Of a stretch of DNA of 64,000 nt, positions 52,560-61,331 are shown piece after piece (the first letter of the stretch is position 1; every line of letters starts with the position of its first letter). The notes under the pieces are model-generated. The model ran no database searches. It had not been told where the DNA came from and was given only the letters and a program-made list of their open reading frames with translations. Source of the stretch: Flavobacterium lutivivi (lineage in GTDB: Bacteria > Bacteroidota > Bacteroidia > Flavobacteriales > Flavobacteriaceae); contig NZ_BMIM01000008.1 in NCBI RefSeq assembly GCF_014642275.1, forward strand, positions 60,956 to 124,955, in the 5' to 3' direction. The position numbers were made by a program, and so were the translations under genes.

Positions 52560-53374
52560 TATCTTCTAGCTCTAACAGGAGTTCTTTTTACTTTAACAGC
52601 TTTTACATTTCCTCGTCTGTTTTTGTGAACAATAGTTGTTCCTCTTCTGTTGTGCACAACTAGAGTTGACGAATGTCTTCTTGGTGTATATACTTTTTTG
52701 ACTACAGTAACTCTTCTGGTTGTAGCAGGACGAAAATAGGTTTTGTGAACAACACATTTTGACACAAAAACGGTATGTCTGAATGGTCTCCAAGGTTTCC
52801 ACCAACGAGGATAAAATCCCCAATGATATGGTGAAACCCAAACAACATAATTTGGTGCATAAAGAAAACGAACGCTTGGCCAAAACCACACATTAATTAT
52901 CATTGGTTTGCTAATTATTTCTGGGATGTTTGGACCTTTAGTAGAACCAGATAAGGCTTCTTTTTCATCTGCGGGTTCTATCAAAGTGTTTTCGGCATAC
53001 AAGTCGTTATCACCTTCAATTTGAAGAACGGCGCTTTCATTACCAGTTTTTTCAATTCCTATTGTTGCAATGTCTTGTTTTTCTTTATCGGCTATAAAAG
53101 TGCTTAAAACAATAACATGATTGTCTCCATCTTTTATGTCTTCAACGGTTATGTAATCAATATCGTTGTCGTTATTCAAATCGAGATTGTTTACATTGTT
53201 GTTTTCCTCATTGAGCAATTTTTCAAACTCTTCAAGCGAATTTGCTTTTTTAAACATTGCCAAAGCACCTTCGAGGCTAAAATTGTCCCCAAGGTTTTGA
53301 ACTTCGTTTTCTTCTTGACCAAAGCTTAATGTCATTCCTAGAACAACCAATAAAGCAGAAAATTTAAACTTCAT
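52559..53374 (-). CDS. Secreted acidic/basic two-part protein of unknown function
   Basis: A signal peptide (MKFKFSALLVVLGMTLSFGQ) is followed by an acidic half (20-160) containing NLDLNNDNDIDYITVEDI, which looks like a calcium-binding dockerin/EF-like loop. A hydrophobic-aromatic segment (INVWFWPSVRFLYAPNYVVWVSPYHWGFYPRWW) and an Arg/Lys/Thr-rich tail to the end follow. It is the first gene of a DUF1800-DUF1501 operon, with a 1-bp overlap. The function is unknown; an exported nucleic-acid or wall-binding tail is conceivable. Confidence 0.78.
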   Translation of the reverse strand: MKFKFSALLVVLGMTLSFGQEENEVQNLGDNFSLEGALAMFKKANSLEEFEKLLNEENNNVNNLDLNNDNDIDYITVEDIKDGDNHVIVLSTFIADKEKQDIATIGIEKTGNESAVLQIEGDNDLYAENTLIEPADEKEALSGSTKGPNIPEIISKPMIINVWFWPSVRFLYAPNYVVWVSPYHWGFYPRWWKPWRPFRHTVFVSKCVVHKTYFRPATTRRVTVVKKVYTPRRHSSTLVVHNRRGTTIVHKNRRGNVKAVKVKRTPVRARR

Positions 53375-53457
53375 ATTTCAAATAGTTTTAGTTATTGGAA
53401 TTAAAAAATAATGAAAGGTTTAATCAGAAATTTAAAATTAAATAAATTTAAAAAATG

Positions 53458-53465
53458 TATCTTTG
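53458..53465 (+). promoter_or_regulatory. -7 promoter element deciding the aminotransferase start
   Basis: TATCTTTG matches TAnnTTTG and ends 17 bp before the ATG at 53483. An earlier in-frame ATG (53411) would put 24 lysine-rich, unconserved residues upstream of this element and is rejected. Confidence 0.5.
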
Positions 53466-53482
53466 AACTCAAATGTTATTTT

Positions 53483-54964
53483 ATGATTTCTGAAGAAACT
53501 AAAACAGAATTAGAGATTTATTTTCAGCAGTTTAGAGAAAATATTATTGGTATCAATCAAGAGTTTCATTCGCCTTTTGGAACAAAAAAAATTATTTATA
53601 CAGATTGGACAGCAAGCGGAAGATTGTATCGACCTATTGAAGAAAAATTGATGAATAACTTTGGACCATTTGTAGCCAATACTCATACTGAAACTACTAT
53701 TTCGGGAACAGCTATGACAATGGCTTATCACAAAGCTCGAAATATTATAAAAAAACATGTCAATGCCAATGATAACGATGTTTTGATAACCGATGGAACC
53801 GGAATGACTGGAGTTGTAAACAAGCTTCAAAGAATTTTGGGATTAAGAGTTTCTGAAAACCTAAAAGAGTTTACATCAATTCCTAGTGAATTAAAACCAA
53901 TAGTTTTTATATCACACATGGAACATCATTCTAATCAAACATCTTGGTTAGAAACCATTGCCGATGTTGAAGTGATAGCGTGTAATGATGAAGGGTTATT
54001 TTGTTTAGAAAATTTCAAAGAAACACTTGATAAATACAAGGAAAGACCTTTCAAGATAGCATCAATTACCTCTTGTTCTAATGTCACAGGAATTCAAACG
54101 CCTTATCACGAAGTAGCAAAAATAATGCATCAAAACAACGGTGTCTGTTTTGTAGATTTTGCCTGTTCTGGACCTTATGTAAATATTGATATGCATCCTG
54201 ATAATGAACGTTATCTTGATGCCATTTTCTTTTCACCACACAAATTTCTTGGCGGACCAGGAACAACTGGAGTTTTAATTTTCAACAAAAACCTTTACAA
54301 AAATAATGTACCCGATTGTCCTGGCGGCGGAACAGTGAGTTGGACAAATCCTTGGGGAGAACATAAATATATAGACAATATAGAAGACAGAGAAGATGGT
54401 GGAACACCTGGTTTTCTTCAGGTGATAAAAACGGCTTTGGCTATTCAACTAAAAGAAAAAATGGGTGTAGAAAACATCTTGAAAAGAGAACATGAAATTG
54501 TAGAGTATGTTTTTGAAAGATTATCACCAGTTGAAAACATTAAAATATTAGCTTCACAACACAAAGAAAGACTTGGGGTTATCTCTTTCTACATTGACGA
54601 TTTGCATTACAATCTTGGTGTAAAATTATTGAATGATAAATTTGGTATTCAAACGCGTGGTGGTTGTAGTTGCGCTGGTACTTATGGACATTTTTTATTG
54701 CATGTAGATAAGGAAACATCGCACGATTTGGTTTGTCAAATTACTTCGGGTGATTTGATAAAAAAACCAGGTTGGATAAGAATGTCAATTCATCCTACGA
54801 CTACAAATGATGAAATAAAATTTGTTTGTGATTCAATTATTGAATTAGCCAATAATCACAAAAAATGGAGTTTAGAATATCAATATGATAATTTTAATAA
54901 CACGTTTCATCATTTGAGTGATAAGCTCATTGAAAAAGAAATGGTAAACAATTGGTTTGAATAA
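53483..54964 (+). CDS. Class V aminotransferase (cysteine desulfurase-like)
   Basis: A PLP enzyme of 493 residues in the SufS/NifS fold. DWTASGRLYRPIEEKL is the substrate region, ISHMEHHSNQTSWLE is the PLP-stacking histidine region, FVDFACSGPYVNIDMH holds the PLP aspartate, and FFSPHKFLGGPGTTGVLIF holds the cofactor lysine. A cysteine in QTRGGCSCAGTYG lies where desulfurases have the catalytic one. It is longer than SufS (about 405). Cysteine desulfurase or selenocysteine lyase activity is possible but unproven. Confidence 0.85.
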   Translation: MISEETKTELEIYFQQFRENIIGINQEFHSPFGTKKIIYTDWTASGRLYRPIEEKLMNNFGPFVANTHTETTISGTAMTMAYHKARNIIKKHVNANDNDVLITDGTGMTGVVNKLQRILGLRVSENLKEFTSIPSELKPIVFISHMEHHSNQTSWLETIADVEVIACNDEGLFCLENFKETLDKYKERPFKIASITSCSNVTGIQTPYHEVAKIMHQNNGVCFVDFACSGPYVNIDMHPDNERYLDAIFFSPHKFLGGPGTTGVLIFNKNLYKNNVPDCPGGGTVSWTNPWGEHKYIDNIEDREDGGTPGFLQVIKTALAIQLKEKMGVENILKREHEIVEYVFERLSPVENIKILASQHKERLGVISFYIDDLHYNLGVKLLNDKFGIQTRGGCSCAGTYGHFLLHVDKETSHDLVCQITSGDLIKKPGWIRMSIHPTTTNDEIKFVCDSIIELANNHKKWSLEYQYDNFNNTFHHLSDKLIEKEMVNNWFE

Positions 54965-54965
54965 C

Positions 54966-55607
54966 ATGGAAAATTACTATATGTGGGCAATTATAATTGC
55001 CAATATCATGATAAGCTACAAAGGATTTAACGATGAAAGTTTCTTTAGAAAATATCAATTTCATGTAGGAAGTATTCGTGCAGGCGAACAAATAAGGATG
55101 ATTTCATCAGGGTTTCTACATGCTGATATTCCACATTTGGCGTTCAATATGATAACACTTTACTTCTTTGCGCCAATAGTTATACAATCTTTGGGGAGTT
55201 TTTCATTCCTGATTATATATGCTGGAAGTTTAATTTTTGGAAGTTTATTGACAATGATTTTTCATGCCAATGAGTATAGTTATCGTGCCGTTGGAGCATC
55301 AGGAGCAGTTACAGGAGTTTTATATTCAGCTATATTGATGTATCCTGATATGACTATTGGAATTTTTGGAGTAATCCCAATGCCAGCATATCTTTTTGGA
55401 ATTGCTTATCTTCTATATTCTATTTATGGAATGAAATCTAGAACCGATAATATTGGTCATACAGCGCATTTTGGAGGCGCAATAGGAGGTTATGTCATTA
55501 CTTTATTAAAAATGCCAAGTTTATTGCAAGATAATTTGTTGATGGTGATACTTTTAGCTGTTCCTATTATAATCTTATTTGTTATGGCCAAAATGGGAAA
55601 ATTATAA
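54966..55607 (+). CDS. Rhomboid intramembrane serine protease
   Basis: A six-helix rhomboid of 213 residues. The catalytic Ser112 lies in VGASGAVTGVLYS and His168 in GHTAHFGGAIGGY; the L1-loop and HADIPHLAFNMITLYFFAP helix with the conserved H..N are present. The ATG at 54966 (2 bp past the aminotransferase stop codon start) is used instead of an overlapping TTG at 54957. It probably forms an operon with the aminotransferase. The substrate is unknown. Confidence 0.92.
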   Translation: MENYYMWAIIIANIMISYKGFNDESFFRKYQFHVGSIRAGEQIRMISSGFLHADIPHLAFNMITLYFFAPIVIQSLGSFSFLIIYAGSLIFGSLLTMIFHANEYSYRAVGASGAVTGVLYSAILMYPDMTIGIFGVIPMPAYLFGIAYLLYSIYGMKSRTDNIGHTAHFGGAIGGYVITLLKMPSLLQDNLLMVILLAVPIIILFVMAKMGKL

Positions 55608-55655
55608 TTGGCATAGAATTTGAAAAATAATCACTAAACAATAAAAAATTGTATT

Positions 55656-56354
55656 ATGAAAAAAGCAGTATTAATCATCGCAACACTTTTTGCAGTTATG
55701 ACACAAGCACAAGAACAAAAACCTCAAGTTCCTCAAATTTCTGTTTCTGGAGAAGGAAAGGTTAAAGTAGTACCAGACCAAGCCATTATAAATATTGGGG
55801 TTCACAATACTGGTAAAGATGCAAAAGAAGTAAAAAATCTTAACGACGAAACTATCGATAAAGTAATCAAGTTTTTAAAAAAATCGGGTATTCAATCTAC
55901 AGATTACAAGACAAACAATGTTAGTTTGTATAAAAGCTATGATTATGAAAAGAAGAAATACAATTATCAAGCAGATCAATCATTAAGCATAACACTCAAA
56001 GATTTATCGAAGTATGATGATATAATGATGGGTTTGAACGATGTTGGGGTTAATAATATACAAGGTGTGGAATTCAAATCATCCAAAATGGAAGAATATG
56101 AAAGAGAAGCTCGAAAAAAAGCTATGCTCAATGCTAAACAAAAAGCAACTGATTATGTTTCTGTTTTAAACCAAAAAGTTGGAAAAGCATTATTAATCTC
56201 TGATAACTCTCAGGTTTTCTACCCGCAACCAATGTACAAAGGCGGAATGATGGCAATGGCAGCTGACGCAGAATCTGCTCCACAAAGAGAAACGTTAGCA
56301 ATTGGCGAAATAGAGATTAATGCAAACGTTACAGTTACTTTTGCTTTAGAGTAA
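55656..56354 (+). CDS. SIMPL-domain (DUF541) periplasmic protein
   Basis: A signal peptide (MKKAVLIIATLFAVMTQAQ) is followed by a DUF541/SIMPL fold: PQISVSGEGKVKVVPDQAIINIGV, SGIQSTDYKTNNVSLYKSYDYE and AREKAMLNAKQKATDYVSVL-like segments, with EIEINANVTVTFAL at the end. At 232 residues it is complete. Homologues such as YggE reduce oxidative stress in E. coli. Monocistronic, closed by a terminator. Confidence 0.9.
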   Translation: MKKAVLIIATLFAVMTQAQEQKPQVPQISVSGEGKVKVVPDQAIINIGVHNTGKDAKEVKNLNDETIDKVIKFLKKSGIQSTDYKTNNVSLYKSYDYEKKKYNYQADQSLSITLKDLSKYDDIMMGLNDVGVNNIQGVEFKSSKMEEYEREARKKAMLNAKQKATDYVSVLNQKVGKALLISDNSQVFYPQPMYKGGMMAMAADAESAPQRETLAIGEIEINANVTVTFALE

Positions 56355-56375
56355 TTTCAAAATAAAATACAATTT

Positions 56376-56402
56376 AAAAGTCCTGAATTTCAGGACTTTT
56401 TT
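56376..56402 (+). terminator. Terminator after SIMPL gene
   Basis: The arms AAAAGTCCTGA and TCAGGACTTTT with a short loop and T-run. It is nearly identical to the hairpin at 57419-57448 on the other side of the next gene. Confidence 0.87.
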
Positions 56403-56527
56403 GTTTTAATTTAACTCAAATAATTAACAAAAAATGTTGTTTAACGAATATTTGTGTTGTTTATAGAAAAAAAGTAGAAATAAATAGTTTCTGTCAGAAA
56501 TTTGTAGAAAGATTAACCCCATAATCT

Positions 56528-57400
56528 ATGAAAACAAAAATATTTATTATTGCTTTATTTTTCATTTCATTCAAAAATGAAATTTTATCACAGGAATATC
56601 ATCCATTGTTGAACAATTCCGCTTGGATTGTTTATGATTGGGTTTCTTGTTGTACTCCTTCTCAAGATTGGGCAATTACAGAAGAAGAGGAAGTCGTTAT
56701 TGGTTCGCATGTTTACAAAAAATTCATCCATACTTTTAAGGATTCTTACAGTCCAACATTCGTTAGAGAAGATGTTGTTGCCAAAAAAATCTATAAAATT
56801 GTAAATGGAGTAGATACATTACTTTACGATTTTGGATTAAATGAAGGCGACACAATCACTCAGTATGGTAATACATTTGTAGCACATGTTGATTATGTTG
56901 ATTTACCAATTGGTTCACGCAAAAGAATAACTTTGCAAAGCATAGAGCAATACTGCGATCAAAGCCTAACACAAGTGTGGATTGAAGGTGTTGGCAGTAA
57001 CAAACATCCTTTTTATCCAAATTATAATATGTACAATGTGTGTTCATCTGGCGGAGGATATAATATTGGAACAAGATGTAGTTTTCAAAATGGCGAAAGA
57101 GTATTTGGTAGTGACTGTCCAATGAGTTTACTTGGAGTTAATACGAATTTTGAAAGTAGAAAAATTGAATTTTTTCCAAATCCTTTTTCAAGTCAATTAA
57201 ATATTACAACTTCAACTGATTTTGAAAATGCTAGTTTAAAGCTATTCAACTCTGTGGGGCAATTGGTGATGGAGAAAAATAATCTAAATGGAAAATCGAT
57301 TTCTATAGAAAGAGAAAACTTATCAAACGGTATTTACTTTGTGGAATTATTACAAGAAGGAAACGTATTAACTAAAAGTAAATTGATAGTTACAAACTAA
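56528..57400 (+). CDS. Secreted protein with T9SS type A sorting domain
   Basis: A signal peptide (MKTKIFIIALFFISFKNEILSQ) is followed by a domain of about 175 residues seen in gliding-bacterium secreted proteins (NNSAWIVYDWVSCCTPSQDW, GLNEGDTITQYG, VWIEGVGSNKHPFYP) with several cysteines. The C-terminal 75 residues are a type A sorting tail: IEFFPNPFSSQLNI, SVGQLVM, LSNGIYFVELLQEGNVLTKSKLIV. It is exported by type IX secretion. The function of the main domain is unknown. Confidence 0.87.
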   Translation: MKTKIFIIALFFISFKNEILSQEYHPLLNNSAWIVYDWVSCCTPSQDWAITEEEEVVIGSHVYKKFIHTFKDSYSPTFVREDVVAKKIYKIVNGVDTLLYDFGLNEGDTITQYGNTFVAHVDYVDLPIGSRKRITLQSIEQYCDQSLTQVWIEGVGSNKHPFYPNYNMYNVCSSGGGYNIGTRCSFQNGERVFGSDCPMSLLGVNTNFESRKIEFFPNPFSSQLNITTSTDFENASLKLFNSVGQLVMEKNNLNGKSISIERENLSNGIYFVELLQEGNVLTKSKLIVTN

Positions 57401-57418
57401 ATTTTTTTAGATAAAAAC

Positions 57419-57448
57419 AAAAAAGTCCTGAATTTTCAGGACTTTTTT
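57419..57448. terminator. Bidirectional terminator, T9SS gene/tRNA-Tyr
   Basis: The arms AAAAGTCCTGA and TCAGGACTTTT, loop attt, with T-run on the plus strand and A-run on the other. It can end both the T9SS gene and the leftward tRNA-Tyr. Confidence 0.87.
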
Positions 57449-57453
57449 ATTTG

Positions 57454-57535
57454 TGGGGAGAGCAGGATTCGAACCTGCGAAGGTGTAACCAGCAGATTTA
57501 CAGTCTGCCCTCGTTGGCCGCTTGAGTATCTCCCC
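57454..57535 (-). tRNA. tRNA-Tyr (anticodon GUA)
   Basis: On the minus strand it starts GGGGAGATACTC and ends TCTCCCC plus discriminator A; CCA is not encoded (CAA follows). The anticodon loop CTGTAAA gives GTA (Tyr). A long variable arm (class II) and the T arm GGTTCGAATCC are present, 82 nt in all. The promoter lies at 57553-57583. Confidence 0.95.
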
Positions 57536-57552
57536 AACGCTTGTTGCGGTTG

Positions 57553-57583
57553 CAAATATAGAAACACTTTTGGCTTCAACAAA
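57553..57583 (-). promoter_or_regulatory. Promoter of tRNA-Tyr
   Basis: Minus-strand TTTG, N19, TATATTTG (57553-57560) is a consensus Bacteroidota promoter 18 bp before the tRNA, and the -7 is identical to that of tRNA-Ser. Confidence 0.78.
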
Positions 57584-57638
57584 TAAAAATGATATTATTT
57601 AATGTAGTTTTTTTTAAAATATTGAAAATTAAACCAAT

Positions 57639-57672
57639 AAAAAAAGCCTCCAAATCTTTGGAGGCTTTTTTT
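57639..57672 (-). terminator. Terminator of TlpA-like gene
   Basis: The arms AAAAAAGCCTCCAAA and TTTGGAGGCTTTTTT with a 2-nt loop lie just past the stop on the minus strand. Confidence 0.87.
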
Positions 57673-58840
57673 ATTTAGATAAAACTTCTTCTATTTTTTT
57701 CTTTAACTCGTCACCGCGCAAATCTTTTGCAATAATAACGCCATTTGCATCAACCAAAAAAGTTGAAGGAATTTGCATTACACCATAGGATTTTGCAATG
57801 GGATCTTGCCATCCTTTTAAATTTGAAACTTGTGCCCAAGTAATTTTATCTTTAGCTATGGCTTCTTGCCATTTCTCTAATTTCTCATCAAGTGATACAC
57901 CAATGATATTTAAACCTTTACTATGTAATTGACTGTAAGTAGCAACAACATTTGGGTTTTCTGAACGACATGGACCACACCATGAAGCCCAAAAATCAAT
58001 TAGAGTAACTTTTCCTAAACTTTCTTTTAGTGAAATCATTTTGCCTTCTGGGCTTTTTGCAGAAAAATCAGGTGCTTTGTCGCCTACATTTAGTGTTTTC
58101 ATTTCTGAAACTTCTTTTTGTTTGCGAATAGCTTCTTTGATATTATCTAAAAGTTTTTTTCCTTCTTTTGATTTCTTTAAACTTTCATCAAGTTTGTTAA
58201 AAGATTTTTCAACGTCCTCAAGTTTATTGTCAGGATTATTAAGTTTTGATTTTGTAATTAATAAACTTATGTAAGCTTTCGGATGTTTATCTGCGTAGCT
58301 ATACATATAATCAGGAACAACTTTTTGAATGGCTTTAAATTCTTTTGTCAAAGAATTTATAATAGCGGTATCATTAGTTTTGCGAGCTTCATTAATCTTA
58401 GCCATGTTTTTCATTTGAAAGTCCATTATTTTTTTCTGAAGACCTTTTTGAAGCTTAGCAGTTTCTTGATTGAAAGAATTAAATTCATCGTTGTTGTATG
58501 TTCCAGATATTTTTGATTTAAATATGCTGTCTTTGTCAACTTCTATAGAAATACTTCCTTCTTCAAGTATAAAAGGCACTTTTCCTTGATATTTTTCTAC
58601 TTGGATAAAATGCATTTCTGGCTCACCAGCTTTTCCCTTGATGCTGAATTTTCCATCAACTATTTTTACTGTATCTACAGGTGTAAATCCCATGCCAGCT
58701 AGTTCATTTTGTTTTTCTAAAATTACTGTACCGGTTTTTACTCCTTTTATGGTTCCTGTAACTTCATATTCGCCGTCAGCTACATTTTTACAAGAAATTA
58801 GTGTAATAATAAAGCTTAATGTTAGAATGATTTTTTTCAT
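57671..58840 (-). CDS. TlpA-like thioredoxin lipoprotein with DUF4369
   Basis: MKKIILTLSFIITLISCKN is a lipoprotein signal (Cys17). Residues 25-115 match the DUF4369 beta-domain (YEVTGTIKGVKTGTVILEKQ), then a helical linker rich in Lys/Asp, then an AhpC/TSA-TlpA thioredoxin domain (about 250-389) with CGPC (about 290) in DFWASWCGPCRSENPNV and the cis-proline MQIPSTFLVD. It is probably a periplasmic disulfide reductase fed by DsbD. Monocistronic. Confidence 0.9.
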   Translation of the reverse strand: MKKIILTLSFIITLISCKNVADGEYEVTGTIKGVKTGTVILEKQNELAGMGFTPVDTVKIVDGKFSIKGKAGEPEMHFIQVEKYQGKVPFILEEGSISIEVDKDSIFKSKISGTYNNDEFNSFNQETAKLQKGLQKKIMDFQMKNMAKINEARKTNDTAIINSLTKEFKAIQKVVPDYMYSYADKHPKAYISLLITKSKLNNPDNKLEDVEKSFNKLDESLKKSKEGKKLLDNIKEAIRKQKEVSEMKTLNVGDKAPDFSAKSPEGKMISLKESLGKVTLIDFWASWCGPCRSENPNVVATYSQLHSKGLNIIGVSLDEKLEKWQEAIAKDKITWAQVSNLKGWQDPIAKSYGVMQIPSTFLVDANGVIIAKDLRGDELKKKIEEVLSK

Positions 58841-58928
58841 TATTGGATATAATTAATTTTCGGATGCAAATGTATTATAATAAATGCAACCCGAAAGGAA
58901 ATTATAAAAAGTTTATGTATAAATTATG

Positions 58929-59135
58929 CTATTTGAACGAATTGAGTTTGTTTTCTATATCTTCAATTTCATTGTTAGCAATAGTCATGTCTAACGTGAT
59001 TCTTTTCAGTTCTCTAAGCTTAGATGGATTTGCTGGGTTGTCGTTTAAAAAAGATTTAATCTCAAACAATTGATTTTCCAATTCATCTCGCAATTGTTTT
59101 GCTCTCTCTAGTTGTTTTTCGTAATGACCTTGCAT
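58929..59135 (-). CDS. Small coiled-coil protein
   Basis: A 68-residue, highly charged helical protein (YEKQLERAKQLRDELENQLFEIKSFL...RELKRITLDMTIANNEIEDIENKL) with clear heptad pattern and no membrane segment. I do not recognise a family. It stands alone between the TlpA-like gene and a 228-bp spacer. The coding signal is plausible because of its regular amphipathic composition. Confidence 0.55.
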   Translation of the reverse strand: MQGHYEKQLERAKQLRDELENQLFEIKSFLNDNPANPSKLRELKRITLDMTIANNEIEDIENKLNSFK

Positions 59136-59363
59136 GGCGTTACATGTTTTTTGTTTAGCGTTTAAAAAAAGATTGGGATAATAAATTGAGACAGCAACTA
59201 AAGTACTATAATTTTTTTAATTTCCAAAAACTTCATCTGTAAAAATATTTTATTGAGTATTTTCTTTAAATGAGCTTTTTGACTAAAAGAAAATAGTTAA
59301 TTATGGTTTATTATTATAAATATTTCAAACATTAGGAATACTTTTAAGCCAAATTTTATAACG

Positions 59364-61331
59364 ATGTTAAAAAAATACCACTTAATTATAGCGTTGATGA
59401 CTACTTTTTTCATGAATGGACAAATAGTTATCAACGAATTAGACTGCGATACACCTAGTACAGATGATAGAGAATTTATTGAATTAAAATCAGATTCTCC
59501 CAATTTCCCTCTTGATGGTTATGTTCTTGTACTCTTCAACGGAACAGGAACACAAGCTAATCTAAGCTATTATGTTATAGATTTAGATGGTTGCACTACA
59601 GATGTAAATGGTATTTTTGTTATAGGAAATTCGTTGGTTTCTCCTGTTCCTGGAAAATATTTGCCAGATAATATTTTTCAAAACGGTCCTGATGGAGTAG
59701 GATTGTATCTAGGTAGTTCTTCTGATTTTCCTAATCTAACTCAAGCCACAACAACAAATCTTATAGATGCTTTAGTTTATGGAACAAATGATGCAGATGC
59801 TACAGCACTAATGGCATTACTTGGCGAAACTACTCAATGGAATGAAAGCGCGGGAACAGGCGGAAGTACTGCAAATTCAATTCAAAGAAAAATAGATGGA
59901 ACATATGAAAGTAAAACACCAACTCCAGGCGCAAACAATGATGGAAGTGGATTTATTTACAACGGTTTAACCATAATAGTTGGAGCAAGTCAATATAATG
60001 AAGGGCAAAGTTTCAATATAACAATAACTTCACAAACCGTTGTTGCGACTGACACAAGTTTTCTAATTAACCTTGACAATGGAACATTTACTAATACTGA
60101 TTTTACAGGTAATTTATCTCTAACAATTCTATCTGGGACAAATACAGTTTCCACATCCATAAATTTGATAGATGATGTAATTGATGAAGGAGATGAAGTT
60201 GCTAAAATAAAATTTGTTAACGTTCCAGATGGTTGCAATAGATTAAACGATAATATCCAAATTAGAATAATTGATAATGATTTCTATGTTTCACCATTTG
60301 GAACACCATTGAATCCAACTTTTGGTAACGTTACAAGTACTGCACCAGTTGGCTATTACGATTCAATAGAAGGATTGGCGGGTAATGAATTAAAGCAAGC
60401 ACTTCAAAATATTATTGCAAACCCGAGTGTTGTTCATGCTCATAATTATGGCGATATAATAGACATTTTGAAAAAAGCCGATCAAAATCCGTTGAATAGT
60501 AATCAAGTTTGGATGATGTATGTAGAAAGTCCACGTTCGAAGTTGGATTTTCAGGAAACTGGAGGTTCAAATGCTGGTAAATGGAATCGAGAACATATTT
60601 TTCCTCAATCAAGAGGAGGATTTACAGATGGAACATCTAGTACAGCTGATGGAATTGATATTTGGCTTCCTACAAGCGCAGACGATATTTTGGCAGGTCA
60701 TGCAGATGCTCATCATATTCGTGCAGAAGATGGGCCAGAAAACACCAACCGAAGCAACAAAGATTATGGACTTACAGGATATAATGGTCCAACAGGAAAT
60801 CAAGGTTCATGGAAAGGGGATGTTGCAAGAGCGTTGTTTTACATGGCGGTTAGATATAATGCGCTAAGTTTAGCCAATGGAGATTTACCAGATACAACAG
60901 TTGGTCAAATAGGAGATTTAGCTTCATTGCTTGCTTGGAATCATTCTGATCCAAGAGATGATTTTGAAATGAATAGAAATAATTATATTTATACATGGCA
61001 AGTCAATAGAAATCCTTTTATTGATTATCCCAATCTAGCCGATTATATTTTTGGAGCAAACTTTGGGCAACCGTGGTTTTCTTCGCTTTCTGTAAATGAA
61101 AACAATTTTTCCTCTATTAGTGTTTTTCCAAATCCAGCGAAAGATAGCTTTACAATTTATGGATTAACTAATGAAGCAAAAGTTGAAATATATAATAACA
61201 TTGGTCAAATAGTTTTTGCTGAAAATGTTGAGCCAAATGCATCAGTGAGATTCCAATTAGCGAAGGGAATTTACTGTTTGAAAATTAGCTCTGATGAGAA
61301 GAATGTAAGTAAAAAATTGATAATCGAATAA
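59364..61331 (+). CDS. Secreted endonuclease I with lamin-tail and Calx-beta domains and T9SS tail
   Basis: A 655-residue exported nuclease. The signal peptide is MLKKYHLIIALMTTFFMNGQ; residues about 20-190 form a lamin-tail-like domain (IVINELDCDTPSTDDREFIELKS), 200-310 a Calx-beta-like domain (NLDNGTFTNTDFTG, DDVIDEGDEVAKIKF), and 340-560 an endonuclease I domain with the catalytic KWNREHIFPQS (about 405) and DAHHIRAEDGPENTNRSNKDYG. The last 75 residues are a T9SS sorting tail (VFPNPAKDSFTIYG...KGIYCLKISS). The stop is followed directly by the hipT stop on the other strand. Confidence 0.9.
   Translation: MLKKYHLIIALMTTFFMNGQIVINELDCDTPSTDDREFIELKSDSPNFPLDGYVLVLFNGTGTQANLSYYVIDLDGCTTDVNGIFVIGNSLVSPVPGKYLPDNIFQNGPDGVGLYLGSSSDFPNLTQATTTNLIDALVYGTNDADATALMALLGETTQWNESAGTGGSTANSIQRKIDGTYESKTPTPGANNDGSGFIYNGLTIIVGASQYNEGQSFNITITSQTVVATDTSFLINLDNGTFTNTDFTGNLSLTILSGTNTVSTSINLIDDVIDEGDEVAKIKFVNVPDGCNRLNDNIQIRIIDNDFYVSPFGTPLNPTFGNVTSTAPVGYYDSIEGLAGNELKQALQNIIANPSVVHAHNYGDIIDILKKADQNPLNSNQVWMMYVESPRSKLDFQETGGSNAGKWNREHIFPQSRGGFTDGTSSTADGIDIWLPTSADDILAGHADAHHIRAEDGPENTNRSNKDYGLTGYNGPTGNQGSWKGDVARALFYMAVRYNALSLANGDLPDTTVGQIGDLASLLAWNHSDPRDDFEMNRNNYIYTWQVNRNPFIDYPNLADYIFGANFGQPWFSSLSVNENNFSSISVFPNPAKDSFTIYGLTNEAKVEIYNNIGQIVFAENVEPNASVRFQLAKGIYCLKISSDEKNVSKKLIIE

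Noticed and set aside
53411-53482. N-terminal extension of the class V aminotransferase
   Set aside because: A promoter -7 element lies at 53458-53465 and the extension is Lys/Leu-rich with no family counterpart; the ATG at 53483 is preferred.
53483-54964. SufS cysteine desulfurase of a SUF operon
   Set aside because: No suf genes are nearby and the protein is about 90 residues longer than SufS; only the fold-level call is kept.
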